NCBI GenBank assembly: GCA_965209045.1
Contig: CBDBPW010000001.1
Coordinates: forward strand, 1,240,001-1,304,000
DNA length: 64,000 nucleotides
Reading direction: 5' to 3'
DNA from: JAJEFO01 sp965209045
GTDB lineage: Bacteria; Pseudomonadota; Alphaproteobacteria; Rhodobacterales; Rhodobacteraceae
Within the stretch, counting starts at the first letter, position 1, and each line of letters starts with the position of its first letter. The notes below the pieces were generated by a model, which saw only the letters and a program-made list of their open reading frames with translations, was not told the DNA's origin and did no database searches. This document shows positions 9,062 to 17,637 of the stretch, piece after piece. The translations under genes and the position numbers were made by a program.

Positions 9062-9718
9062 ATGAAACGCGCACTCGTAACCGGGGCCAATCGCGGCATT
9101 GGATTCGCCATCGCAGAGGGATTGTCCGCCAGTGGAATCGAGGTCCTGCTCGGCTCCCGCGACCTGGATGCAGGCAGAAGCGCGGCGAAACGGATAGGTT
9201 CGATCCCGATTCAGCTGGACGTGGCAAGACCTGACAGCATTTCCCGCGCCGTCCGGGACGTGGGGCCTGTCGACATACTCGTCAACAACGCTGGCGTCCT
9301 GGGCTCTGGCGGTGTTCTGGACGATCCGGGTGATTTCACGGACTGCATGGAGGTCATGGTTCGGGGCCCGTTCCTCCTGATGCATCATCTGATCCCGCAC
9401 ATGGTCTCGCAAGGCTACGGTCGCGTCGTCAACGTTTCTTCAGGATGGGGGGCATTCTCGCGTGGCGTAGAAGGGCCGGGCGGGTACGGTGTCGCAAAGG
9501 CCGCACTCAACGCACTGACGGTTTCCGCGGCACGCACTCTGCCGAATGCAGTAAAGGTGAACGCGATGTGTCCGGGATGGGTTCGCACGCGCATGGGCGG
9601 TGCGGGTGCCAGCCGGTCACCGGAGGAGGGCGCAGAGACGGCAATTTGGCTGGCAACGCTTGACGAGTACGGTCCGACCGGCGGGTTCTTCAGGGACAAG
9701 CATTCGATCGACTGGTAG
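9062..9718 (+). CDS. SDR-family NAD(P)-dependent oxidoreductase
   Basis: A 218-residue classical short-chain dehydrogenase. It has the nucleotide-binding TGANRGIG (residues 7-14), the structural NNAG motif, the serine in NVSSGWG and the catalytic YGVAK. It is a little short for the family but has all key residues. The substrate cannot be read from the sequence. It begins 10 bases after the NTF2-like gene and is probably cotranscribed with it, between leuD and leuB. Confidence 0.9.
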   Translation: MKRALVTGANRGIGFAIAEGLSASGIEVLLGSRDLDAGRSAAKRIGSIPIQLDVARPDSISRAVRDVGPVDILVNNAGVLGSGGVLDDPGDFTDCMEVMVRGPFLLMHHLIPHMVSQGYGRVVNVSSGWGAFSRGVEGPGGYGVAKAALNALTVSAARTLPNAVKVNAMCPGWVRTRMGGAGASRSPEEGAETAIWLATLDEYGPTGGFFRDKHSIDW

Positions 9719-9922
9719 GGCGGCAATTCAAGTTGATGCGAAGATGCCAAGCGCCAGAGCAGGCTGCCAATGGTTCCAAATCGCCAAGTCGCCTGTGACG
9801 AGGGCGCATTCCTCGCTGCCGCTGGCCTGGCTTGATGTCCCGACTGATTGGGGGCGGCGCTTGTTGACGCCGGATTTGCGCCGCGCTAGGCGGCACGCGT
9901 CCAGTTCCTGGAGGGCAACGCA

Positions 9923-11029
9923 ATGAGCACCCCGTCGATTCTCATTCTTCCCGGCGACGGCATCGGTCCAGAAGTCATGGCGGAAGTCCGCAAGATCATG
10001 GACTGGTTTGGATCGAATCGGGGCCTGACCTTTGACGTCGGTGAGGACCTGGTCGGTGGCGCCGCCTATGACGCCCACGGCGTGCCGCTGGCGGATGCCA
10101 CCATGGAGCAGGCGCAGGAGGTTGATGCCGTGCTCCTGGGGGCCGTTGGCGGTCCGAGGTACGACGAGCTTGACTTTCAGCTGAAGCCCGAGCGAGGGCT
10201 CTTGAGGTTGCGCAAGGAAATGGATCTCTATGCCAATCTGCGGCCTGCGCAGTGCTTTGACGCATTGGCGGAATTCTCCTCCCTGAAGGCGGATGTCGTG
10301 GGTGGGCTCGACGTAATGATCGTTCGTGAGCTGACGTCTGGCGTATATTTCGGCGAGCCACGCGGCATCGTGAAGGAAGGAAACGAGCGAGTCGGCATCA
10401 ACACGCAACGCTACACGGAAAGCGAGATCGCGCGTGTTGCCCGCTCCGCGTTCGATCTGGCGCGGAAGAGATCCGGCAAGGTCTGCTCGATGGAAAAGGC
10501 CAACGTGATGGAGTCGGGCGTCCTTTGGCGCGAGGTCGTGACCGAGGTTCATGCGGCCGAGTATTCCGATGTCGAGCTCAGTCACATGTATGCCGATGCC
10601 GGCGCGATGCAGTTGACGCGCTGGCCCAAGCAATTTGACGTCATCGTAACCGACAACCTGTTCGGAGACCTCTTGTCAGACCTTGCGGCGATGCTGACAG
10701 GCTCGCTCGGAATGCTGCCTTCGGCATCGCTGGGAGCCCGGATGGAAAACGGTCGCCCCAAGGCGCTCTACGAACCGGTGCATGGTTCCGCTCCGGACAT
10801 AGCGGGGCAGGGCAAGGCCAATCCCATTGCCTGCATCCTGAGCTTCGCGATGGCACTCCGCTACAGCTTTGACAAGGGCGACGAGGCGACCCGCCTTGAA
10901 CGGGCGGTCGAGGCCGTCCTGGCCGACGGTCTCCGCACGCCGGACCTCATGGGACCAGAGGGCGGGTCGCCGGCATCCACTTCCGAGATGGGCGATGCAG
11001 TGATCGGCAAGCTGAGCGCCACCCTTTGA
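9923..11029 (+). CDS. leuB: 3-isopropylmalate dehydrogenase
   Basis: A 368-residue NAD-dependent decarboxylating dehydrogenase that follows LeuCD in leucine synthesis. It shows the opening ILPGDGIGPEVMAEV, VRELTSGVYFGEPRG, the metal-site region MYADAGAMQLTRWPKQFDVIVTDNLFGDLLSD and the NAD-binding HGSAPDIAGQGKANP. The last bases overlap the TTG start of the next gene in a TTGA junction, so the EamA transporter is coupled to it. Confidence 0.97.
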   Translation: MSTPSILILPGDGIGPEVMAEVRKIMDWFGSNRGLTFDVGEDLVGGAAYDAHGVPLADATMEQAQEVDAVLLGAVGGPRYDELDFQLKPERGLLRLRKEMDLYANLRPAQCFDALAEFSSLKADVVGGLDVMIVRELTSGVYFGEPRGIVKEGNERVGINTQRYTESEIARVARSAFDLARKRSGKVCSMEKANVMESGVLWREVVTEVHAAEYSDVELSHMYADAGAMQLTRWPKQFDVIVTDNLFGDLLSDLAAMLTGSLGMLPSASLGARMENGRPKALYEPVHGSAPDIAGQGKANPIACILSFAMALRYSFDKGDEATRLERAVEAVLADGLRTPDLMGPEGGSPASTSEMGDAVIGKLSATL

Positions 11030-12033
11030 GCGAGGCCCGGCAATCCAACCTCCACGGAGTCCTCTTTGCAATCCTGGGGTTTGCCGCGTTTTCGACGCAT
11101 GACGCCGTGATCAAGTACCTCGGCGGCGGCTACGCGCCGTTCCAGATCCTTTTCTTCAGCGTCCTGCTCAGCTTTCCCTTCGCCACGCTCATGCTTCTGC
11201 GCGACAAGGAGGTCGGCACTCTCAGGCCGCACAACCCGGGCTGGGTGGCCATGCGAACGGCTGCAGCCGTAGTGACCGCCGCTTCCGCGATCTTTGCGTT
11301 TTCAGTCCTTCCGATCGCACAGGTCTACGCGTTCATCTTTGCCGCTCCGTTTCTGATCACGATCATGTCCATTCCGATGCTGGGTGAACGGGTAGGTGTC
11401 CATCGCTGGGCAGCCGTCCTGATCGGCCTTGCAGGCGTGTTGATTGTCCTGCGCCCTGGCGTTGAGCCGCTGACATCCGGACATGTCGCGGCCCTCGCGG
11501 CGGCGGCCGGAAGTGCCCTGGTTTCGGTCATCACCCGGAAGGTGGGGCGGGAGGAGCGTGCGGCGGTGCTCATGCTTTACCCTATGATGACCAATGTCGT
11601 GCTGATGGGCGCGATCCTGCCCTTCGTATACCGCCCAGTTCCGGTCGAGCACATGGGCCTCTTCGCCCTGGTTGCGATTCTCGGGTACGGTGGCGGGCTT
11701 TGCATCATTGCCGCCTACAAGCGTGGCGATGCAGCGACCGTTGCGCCGGTTCAGTATTCGCAGATCATTTGGGGTGCGGGCCTGGGTCTGCTGTTCTTTG
11801 CCGAAGTGCCCGATTTTGCGACGGGACTGGGCGCGGCCGTGATCATCGCTTCCGGAATTTATGTCGTGATCCGGGAAAGCCTGGGCGGCCGCTCGGAAAA
11901 CACGCCTGTCCTGCGTACCCGGACCCGGACCGGCGCGGCCTCCTCCCCGAACATCGGCGCCATGCTTCGGGCCCGTGCCGAACGCGTCGCACCCGGTCAC
12001 GAGGCACTTGCAAAGTCACGCAAAGCGGAGTAG
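11026..12033 (+). CDS. EamA/DMT-family transporter
   Basis: A 335-residue inner-membrane protein with about ten hydrophobic helices arranged as two EamA repeats; the repeats open at HGVLFAILGFAAFSTHDAVIK and at SGHVAALAAAAGSALVSVITRK. The family exports or exchanges small metabolites such as amino acids; the substrate here is unknown. The start is a TTG overlapping the leuB stop. The C-terminal 35 residues are hydrophilic and cytoplasmic. Cotranscription with leuB makes export of a branched-chain metabolite possible (inference). Confidence 0.88.
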   Translation: MSEARQSNLHGVLFAILGFAAFSTHDAVIKYLGGGYAPFQILFFSVLLSFPFATLMLLRDKEVGTLRPHNPGWVAMRTAAAVVTAASAIFAFSVLPIAQVYAFIFAAPFLITIMSIPMLGERVGVHRWAAVLIGLAGVLIVLRPGVEPLTSGHVAALAAAAGSALVSVITRKVGREERAAVLMLYPMMTNVVLMGAILPFVYRPVPVEHMGLFALVAILGYGGGLCIIAAYKRGDAATVAPVQYSQIIWGAGLGLLFFAEVPDFATGLGAAVIIASGIYVVIRESLGGRSENTPVLRTRTRTGAASSPNIGAMLRARAERVAPGHEALAKSRKAE

Positions 12034-12046
12034 TCCCGCCTTTCGT

Positions 12047-12123
12047 CGGAGTGTAGCTCAGCCTGGTAGAGCACTGTCTTCGGGAGGCAGGGGTCGTGAG
12101 TTCGAATCTCGCCACTCCGACCA
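12047..12123 (+). tRNA. tRNA-Pro (CGG anticodon)
   Basis: A 77-base cloverleaf with encoded CCA. The acceptor stem pairs CGGAGTG with CACTCCG, the D arm is GCTC...GAGC, the anticodon stem CTGTC/GGCAG encloses the loop TTCGGGA (anticodon CGG), and the T arm holds GTTCGAATC. All invariant positions are satisfied. It lies 13 bases after the EamA gene. Confidence 0.97.
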
Positions 12124-12771
12124 AAGATCAGGACCTTTCGCGCCTCTCCGACACTTCTGGAGCCAGTGTCACCAAGGTCACGTCACCAAATTCAATTCAG
12201 TTGCGCGTGGGCGAAGTGCCCGCGAGATCGAAGACCGGCGTCTCAAACTCATCCATAGTGACGTTGATTCCATTGGCGATTGAGCGCTTCGCCAATCCCT
12301 TGGACCACCACGCTGTCAAGACACCGTCCGGGAAAGTGGAGTTCTCTCCCGCCCCCGAAAGTTTCGCCGCTCCGGAACCCCCAATGCACCCAGTTTGACA
12401 ATGATCGATTCCAGGTTCCACTTGGAAGGCAGACCAAATCAAAGAAGCGCCTGTTCATCGCCATGGCCGACGCTCTTCAACGTCCCTTGGCCCTTGTGAC
12501 TGGCGATTCCGTACAAGTCTTTCCCGACCAAACTCTGGACATCCGCCCCTTGGCATCAAGATGGCTGGCGCGGATTCGGTCGATGACCGGCAGTCCACTG
12601 TCAAGCACGGCCTTTGCGGCAGCCGTTCGTTGATCTGGCACTTGTCCGGGATGGCGACAACCCTGCCTCGCTTCTTCGCACCTGCAAAGCCAGTCTTGCG
12701 TCAGTTCAAGGGGCGTGCCTCAACCTTGGACCGTTGGATTGCCAGGCGGATTGGGTCGCGACCCTGAATGT
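12124..12771 (+). other. 648-base stretch without an identified gene
   Basis: This segment after tRNA-Pro has only short reading frames on both strands. Some minus-strand stretches, for example around 12197-12442 and 12480-12630, look weakly coding in amino-acid composition but change frame and match no family I recognise. The position 3' of a tRNA would suit an old integration event, but I see neither an integrase nor a repeat of the tRNA 3' end. Confidence 0.4.
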
Positions 12772-13572
12772 TCAAGTGTAGAGCACAAGGGGGCAGTGGT
12801 CCGACACTTCCGGATCGTAGATGACATCGAAGCTCTGCACCGCGTCACTGCGGTCTATGAACATGTAGTCCGCGAACTTGCCGGGCCTCTGGTAGTAGGA
12901 GCTCCTTGTGCCCATGAAGCCTCTGCTGGTCACAAGCTCAGTCAGTCCGGCATCGGTCAGGATGCCGATCGTTTCGCTGTCCGGTTCCACGTTGAAGTCC
13001 CCGCAGAGGATCGAGAGATCTTCGGGTTCCGAAATCGAACGTGACAGATCAAGCAACCGATGAGCCTGGGCAGTGCGTTCTGGCGTGTCCATTTTTCCGG
13101 CGAGGTCGCGCAAGCCATGCATGTGGGTGATGCAGACAGGCCCTTCGCGAACGTAGTCAAAGACTCGGACGGCATGTGCATTCCGCGACCTGGGATGATC
13201 GCCGAAGCCTGAATGCGCAAAATTCTTGTGGATGAAGCCCTGCGCCTGGCCGATCACGGGATGAGACTCGTGGACGAATGTCGCCAACCCCCATTGCGAC
13301 GGAATGGACGTGTCTTGATCCCAAAGCACTCCCTGGGCTGCCGGACAGAAGGTCGCGACGTGATCAGGTAGGACCTGACATACATCTCGGAAGAAGTTTG
13401 CCCTTTGCGGCAGAACGTGATCGCCGTCGCGATAAGTCAACCAGTCCTTGTCGGTTGCCGGACTGTGAACGACTTCTTGAAGGCAAAGTACATCCGGCGC
13501 CTCTTCGGACAGATAGGACATCAAGTGCTCCCATAGCTTTCCGCCCCAGCCATTGAGACAAGTGACCTTCAT
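12772..13572 (-). CDS. Endonuclease/exonuclease/phosphatase (EEP) family protein
   Basis: A 266-residue EEP-fold hydrolase. It starts MKVTCLNGWGGKLWEHL and has the metal-binding glutamate in LCLQEVV, the NxE-type region around HMHGLRD, CGDFNVEPDS and the C-terminal SDHCPLVL with the catalytic Asp-His pair. No signal peptide is present, so it is probably cytoplasmic. The family includes nucleases, phosphodiesterases and sphingomyelinases, and sequence alone does not separate these. Its start overlaps the end of a short upstream frame by four bases. Confidence 0.88.
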   Translation of the reverse strand: MKVTCLNGWGGKLWEHLMSYLSEEAPDVLCLQEVVHSPATDKDWLTYRDGDHVLPQRANFFRDVCQVLPDHVATFCPAAQGVLWDQDTSIPSQWGLATFVHESHPVIGQAQGFIHKNFAHSGFGDHPRSRNAHAVRVFDYVREGPVCITHMHGLRDLAGKMDTPERTAQAHRLLDLSRSISEPEDLSILCGDFNVEPDSETIGILTDAGLTELVTSRGFMGTRSSYYQRPGKFADYMFIDRSDAVQSFDVIYDPEVSDHCPLVLYT

Positions 13573-13760
13573 TCTCGGTTCCTCACGATCGGTTCAAGGA
13601 AAGGCACCCATGCAGCCCCGAGAGCTTGCCGGAATTCCCTCGTCGCAGTCTGAGCCGATTCTTGCACGCCAAGGATAGTGGCCGATGCAATGTCGGTCCA
13701 AGCGCCATGGTCGGGCGGTCGCAAGTTAGTTTCGCTCACGGAGCGTGTCCCGCTGGTCAT
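13569..13760 (-). CDS. Short uncharacterised ORF overlapping the EEP gene start
   Basis: A 63-residue frame (MTSGTRSVSETNLRPPDHG...) ends in an ATGA-type overlap with the EEP gene. The frame extends a few codons upstream of the ATG and is then blocked by TGA. I recognise no domain; the composition is plausible for protein, and the coupling argues for translation. It may be the tail of a decayed gene rather than an intact small protein. Confidence 0.35.
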   Translation of the reverse strand: MTSGTRSVSETNLRPPDHGAWTDIASATILGVQESAQTATREFRQALGAAWVPFLEPIVRNRE

Positions 13761-13910
13761 GGTTTTGCCATTTTCGATCAGGCCAGGCGGAGCTCATGCG
13801 CCACCGCTCCTTCCCGCGAAGCCGCGCATCGATCCCTCAAAACTTTTGGTCATGCACGGCGGACAGAGGACCCGGAAGGCAAAGGGGCTAGAATTGCCTT
13901 GCAGGAGGGA

Positions 13911-14345
13911 TCACTGATGCGGCGGATTCCTGCCCGCCTGAATTTCCTGAACACGTTTGGACCAGGTGGAGCGAATGTAGGCGAGAATGTTCCAGATATC
14001 CTCTTCCGTGATGACATCCGCAAAGCCTGGCATTGCGCTCTTGAAGTTGGTGATCCCCCTTTCGGCCAGCGCGCCTTCTCCGCCTGATGCCGTGTAGGCA
14101 TAGAGCAATTGGTTGTCATGGTGCCACGTATGCCCTGTCTCGTCGTGCGGCGGGGCTGGGAGAGTGCCGTCGGCGTTCGGAGACCGCCAGTTTGGTTGTC
14201 CTTCGAGGTTTGCGCCATGGCAGGACGCGCAGTGTTCCTTGTACAGGACCTGGCCTGAAACGATGTCCCGATCGTCGAGTTCATGACCGGCCAGAACGAC
14301 GGCGGGGAACAGGAACGGCCATAATGCGAAGGCAAGCCTGTTCAA
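13911..14345 (-). CDS. Class I cytochrome c, periplasmic
   Basis: A 144-residue protein beginning at TTG 14345, which overlaps the TGA of the multicopper oxidase gene. The N-terminus LNRLAFALWPFLFPAVVLAG is a signal peptide. The haem site CASCHGANLEG lies near residue 38, and the distal methionine is probably in FKSAMPGFADVITEEDIWNILAYIRS, a standard cytochrome c ending. It is coupled to the oxidase upstream and probably supplies or accepts its electrons (inference). Confidence 0.88.
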   Translation of the reverse strand: MNRLAFALWPFLFPAVVLAGHELDDRDIVSGQVLYKEHCASCHGANLEGQPNWRSPNADGTLPAPPHDETGHTWHHDNQLLYAYTASGGEGALAERGITNFKSAMPGFADVITEEDIWNILAYIRSTWSKRVQEIQAGRNPPHQ

Positions 14346-15640
14346 GTGACCTCCACCCAAGTCTTCATGCCTGTGACAGAATGTCCCAGCATGTGGCAGT
14401 GCAACAGCCACTTTCCGGGGTTGCCGAAGATGCAAATGATGTCTCGACTTTCCCTCGCTTCGACCAGCGTTGTGTCGCGAAGCGGCCCTAGTGTCCCGTC
14501 ACCGCCGACCTCGTGGAAATGATGGCCATGGAGGTGAATGCCATGAGGAAAAGACGTGTCGTTCACCAGGGTCATTCCAACCACGGTTCCCCGCTGTACC
14601 TGGAACCAGGGAGCTTCCGGCAATCCAGACACACCATTGAAGGACCAGATGTCATCGCCGGGGTGCTGCCCTCCCATGGCTCCACCTTGCATCCTCAAGG
14701 TCACATGCATGTCTGCATCACCGTTGGTCGTCGAAAGGTTGTTCGGTGGGAGGGGGACAATCGGGGATGTTCGCGGCGCAGGGTTCAAGCCCTCAGCGTT
14801 GATGGTCGCCAAGGGATATTGTTCTTGGCCGGTCCAGAAGCTGAACTCGATGTCACCGGTAACATCAGCGATGATGTCTGCACGTTGTGCTGGAGCAAGG
14901 TGGATCGTGTCGGCGGACTGTAGTCCTTTGAGCGGCATGCCGTCCAAAGCGACAAGGTTGCCCTGAACCCCGCCAATGTCGACCGGAAACACCCGGGCAT
15001 TGGCAGTGTTGATCAACCGGAGCCGAACACGGTCTCCCTCAAGTACGGTAGATTGCGACACGATTGCCTTCGCGTAGTTCCCCAAGCGGCCAGCGTGGGA
15101 AAAGTGGAACATCGAATTGAAGTCGTCGCGGAGTTCGCCAGTTTGTTCCAACCACCAGTCGTCGATCATGACGATGATGTCTGCATCAACTGCCGGCGGT
15201 CTCCTTTCCTCCACGATCAGTGGCCCGTAGAGCCCCCGTGCGACCTGTTCCCAGGAGCGGCTGTGCGAGTGATACCAGAAAGTGCCTGCGTCGGGCGCGA
15301 TGAATCGATATTCGAAGCTCTCTCCGGCGGGGACAGCGTCCTGCGTCAGGTCCGGAACTCCATCCATCGCGTTGTCGATCCGGATACCATGCCAGTGAAC
15401 CGACGAAGGCTCACCGGTGCGGTTTTCGAAATTCACGACGAGCTCGTCGCCCTGCCTGACCCGAAGAACCGGACCCGGCGTGCTCCCGTTGAAGCCGAGC
15501 GAAGGGGTGGTGCCTGATCCTTCCGGCAGGATCTGCGCAGCGACGGGCTCAGCGGTAAGCTTCACCGTGCTGGCCCTGCTCCAAGCGGGGACGAGAGCCG
15601 CCGCCGTTGAAGCAAGGAAAGTTCGTCTCGATAGCGGCAT
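14342..15640 (-). CDS. Multicopper oxidase with Tat signal
   Basis: A 432-residue laccase/CueO-type oxidase. The N-terminus SRRTFLASTAAALVPAWSRA is a twin-arginine signal, so the folded, copper-loaded enzyme is exported to the periplasm. All four copper-binding blocks are visible: SVHWHGI, FWYHSHS, HGIHLHGHHFHEVG, and HCHMLGHSVTGM containing the type 1 Cys, His and axial Met. The family couples one-electron substrate oxidation to reduction of O2 to water; Cu(I), phenols or a cytochrome are possible donors. It is flanked by two cytochrome genes read in the same direction, so a small periplasmic electron-transfer operon is likely. Confidence 0.93.
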   Translation of the reverse strand: MPLSRRTFLASTAAALVPAWSRASTVKLTAEPVAAQILPEGSGTTPSLGFNGSTPGPVLRVRQGDELVVNFENRTGEPSSVHWHGIRIDNAMDGVPDLTQDAVPAGESFEYRFIAPDAGTFWYHSHSRSWEQVARGLYGPLIVEERRPPAVDADIIVMIDDWWLEQTGELRDDFNSMFHFSHAGRLGNYAKAIVSQSTVLEGDRVRLRLINTANARVFPVDIGGVQGNLVALDGMPLKGLQSADTIHLAPAQRADIIADVTGDIEFSFWTGQEQYPLATINAEGLNPAPRTSPIVPLPPNNLSTTNGDADMHVTLRMQGGAMGGQHPGDDIWSFNGVSGLPEAPWFQVQRGTVVGMTLVNDTSFPHGIHLHGHHFHEVGGDGTLGPLRDTTLVEARESRDIICIFGNPGKWLLHCHMLGHSVTGMKTWVEVT

Positions 15641-15642
15641 TC

Positions 15643-16080
15643 CTACTCACGATAGATCGAGTGACAGGACCTGCAACTCGCACCAAGGCTGCCCACTGCC
15701 GACACGAGATCTTCCGGCGCAACGATGGAAGTAGACAGCCCGGCCGCAACGCTCTCAAGTTCGGACGCCTTCGCGCTGAAATCTTCGAAGCTGGTCCAGA
15801 TCTCTGGCCTGGCCTCCGACATTGGATCGGTCTCGTTTGCTTCGAACAGTCCCGGCACGGCGGAGGCGTGGTCCGCGATGGCAGCCGCCGCGTCCCTGGC
15901 CGCTTCGGCATCGAACTCCGTCGCTCCCCTTGCCATCATCCCAAGGGTTTTCATGTTTTCAGAAATTGCACTCATTGCGGCCATTCTGGCCTTGACGGCT
16001 GGATTCTGAACGCCCTGGTGCGCCAAGGCGGCGGTTGCTGCAATGAGGGCTGTTCCCAACGTGATGCGTCGCACTTTCAT
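15643..16080 (-). CDS. Cytochrome c' family protein
   Basis: A 145-residue four-helix-bundle cytochrome. ATG 16080 gives the signal peptide MKVRRITLGTALIAATAALA; an in-frame ATG at 16140 adds 20 unlikely residues. The haem motif CRSCHSIYRE is at the extreme C-terminus, as in cytochromes c'. The N-terminal RMAAMSAISENMKTLGMMARG fits the first helix. The family binds NO and other small gases. It ends two bases before the multicopper oxidase start and is cotranscribed with it. Confidence 0.9.
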   Translation of the reverse strand: MKVRRITLGTALIAATAALAHQGVQNPAVKARMAAMSAISENMKTLGMMARGATEFDAEAARDAAAAIADHASAVPGLFEANETDPMSEARPEIWTSFEDFSAKASELESVAAGLSTSIVAPEDLVSAVGSLGASCRSCHSIYRE

Positions 16081-16594
16081 GCCTTGTTCCTCGTATTCGG
16101 TTGGTCCTGTTGGTCTGCTGCAATTCGCGCATTTGGGCAATGATCATGACGACATCTTCTCGTATCAGGCCCTTGACCGTGGACAAGTTTGCGAACGGCC
16201 AGTAGTGCTGCCTGACGTCCGGTGGCACATCCTGCGGAATGGCCTTGGCTCCGGGATGTGATGGCTCGCAGTTTTTGCGAAGCGGCGACGAGGCGACATC
16301 ATCCTGTCCGGCCGCATCGACCCCGTTGCGGACTGGGCACTTGGCTTCAAACGTGGCCTTCCCGATCCGTGCTATGTAGGGCGGTGACTCTGGAACCGCA
16401 ATGCTCACCAGCAATGGTGCCGGATGTTCAAGAGCGACTGGCACGATGGGCACCTGATCGCCCGGCTGCGCGCTCAACAAGGAAGTCAAGCTACTGGTTT
16501 CCATGAGAAAAAGGGAAAGTCTGTACAGTTCGCATTCGAACTCCCGTTGTGTCATCAGTCTTCTAGAGCTTCCAGCGGCTGGAAGGTCAAGCAA
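16081..16594 (-). pseudogene. Decayed cytochrome c (haem motif lost)
   Basis: The minus-strand frame reads YIARIGKATFEAKCPVRNGVDAAGQDD, then HPGAKAIPQDV...RQHYWPFANLSTVKGLIREDVVMIIAQMRELQ. This aligns along its length with a cytochrome c family that normally has CxxCHG, an HH pair and a methionine in the NMPPVKG stretch. Here the haem motif is CPVRNG (His lost), the distal Met is replaced in FANLSTVKG, and the stop is missing, so the frame reads through the start of the cytochrome c' gene. The N-terminus also lacks a normal signal peptide. I call it a pseudogene; the matches are from memory of the family. Confidence 0.7.
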
Positions 16595-16754
16595 TGAGCC
16601 ATGACGATTGCGCGAGCACCCACTTTGCCATGTCGGCCATCACCGGACTTTTGGTCATGAACACGAAACTCAAGGCAACGTTGCTGATTGCGCAGACGCG
16701 GGCAGACTTCAGTTTGCGTTCATGGCTGAGATCGAAGACGGCGGGATCTGCACT

Positions 16755-16830
16755 TGAAACATTATAGGTTGTCGAGGTAGCCAGTCCTGGAGTGCGATCA
16801 TTCGCTTGCGCATGATCTCCGAGTGGTCAA
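16755..16830 (-). pseudogene. Sulfatase C-terminal remnant
   Basis: The minus strand here reads HSEIMRKRMIALQDWLP, closely matching the C-terminal SELMLKRMIALQDRSP of the intact sulfatase at 17638-19209. The frame then runs into unrelated codons. It is the tail of a second, lost sulfatase gene; its missing 5' part would have lain where the RpiR fragment now is, so a rearrangement junction lies near 16830. Confidence 0.55.
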
Positions 16831-17332
16831 GGCTATCGCGTCGCTCCAATCCGTGCAGGATGACGTGTCCGGCCAGGATCTTTCGACAGCGGCTGATCAG
16901 TTGAGCACCGCCGGTTCAGTTTATCTTCTTGGTCAGCTGCACTCGGCTCCGGTCGTCGACTCTCTTAGCTACATGCTCACGAAGATCGGAATGAAGTACT
17001 CAAGCGGCGGCTTGGCGACGCATATGGCCGGGACAATCCCCGTCGACGACGTCCTGGTCGCTGTATCGTTTCGATACTATGCAATCGAAGTAGTCTCGAT
17101 TTCGGAAAACCTGAAAGGCGCGGGCACCAATGTCGTTGCGATTGAGGACAGCACGCTGTCGCCGCTGGAAAAGTCTGCCGATGCATTGCTCGTTGGGCCA
17201 GAAAATCGCCACACACTCTCATGGTCGATTGCCGCCCCAATGTGCATTTCCCAAGCGCTGGTTCTTGCAACTGCAGCGCGGCTGCAAGTTGACGCCGATC
17301 TTCCGGAAATTCCGACCGTGACACGGGCTTGA
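16823..17332 (+). pseudogene. RpiR-type regulator, SIS domain only (5' end missing)
   Basis: The 169-residue frame contains the SIS domain of an RpiR/MurR regulator: SVYLLGQLHSAPVVDSLSYMLTKIG (sugar-phosphate fold start), IPVDDVLVAVSFRYYAIEVV and ENRHTLSWSIAAPMCISQALVLATAARL. Family members are about 280 residues with an N-terminal helix-turn-helix; that domain is absent, and upstream sequence is instead the sulfatase remnant. Translation would need GTG 16823. It cannot bind DNA by the usual domain, so it is probably dead. A strong hairpin follows its stop. Confidence 0.7.
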
Positions 17333-17351
17333 CTGTTTCGGGCAAGTTGTG

Positions 17352-17379
17352 CCGCACGGGCCTTTGGGTGCCCGTGCGG
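17352..17379 (+). terminator. Perfect hairpin after the RpiR fragment
   Basis: CCGCACGGGC (17352-17361) pairs perfectly with GCCCGTGCGG (17370-17379) around an 8-base loop, 20 bases after the RpiR stop. No T-run follows, so it is either a Rho-assisted terminator or a 3'-stabilising hairpin. Confidence 0.6.
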
Positions 17380-17637
17380 TGTCGTCAATGGCATCGATCC
17401 GGCATCGGAGATAGTCGTGATCAACCGTGCCAAAGGGACATTGCCCGCATGGGCCGACGTTGCCCGGCGGTGACGAGGCAAGTGGAATCTCGGATGCGAT
17501 TTTGCCCGCCGCAACGTTCTCGTGGTCGGGTCGCTCAACCTCGCTGGCAACCGATTTGCCGGTCGAATCCCAATGTTGCGGAGATCTACATCGTGCAAGC
17601 CGGTTCGCACCGTCGAATCAATGCACGCAATTGCGCT
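17380..17637 (+). other. Intergenic remnant, possibly ribokinase N-terminus
   Basis: No intact gene. On the plus strand around 17505-17570 one frame reads RNVLVVGSLNL followed by GRIP, resembling the N-terminal strand of ribokinase-type (PfkB) sugar kinases (VLVVGSLNLD...RLP). RpiR regulators often neighbour such kinases, so a short kinase remnant is possible, but the match is only about 20 residues. Confidence 0.3.

Noticed and set aside
12197..12633. Short frames after tRNA-Pro that look weakly coding
   Set aside because: No start-to-stop gene, frame changes, and no recognisable family; noted only as a gap.
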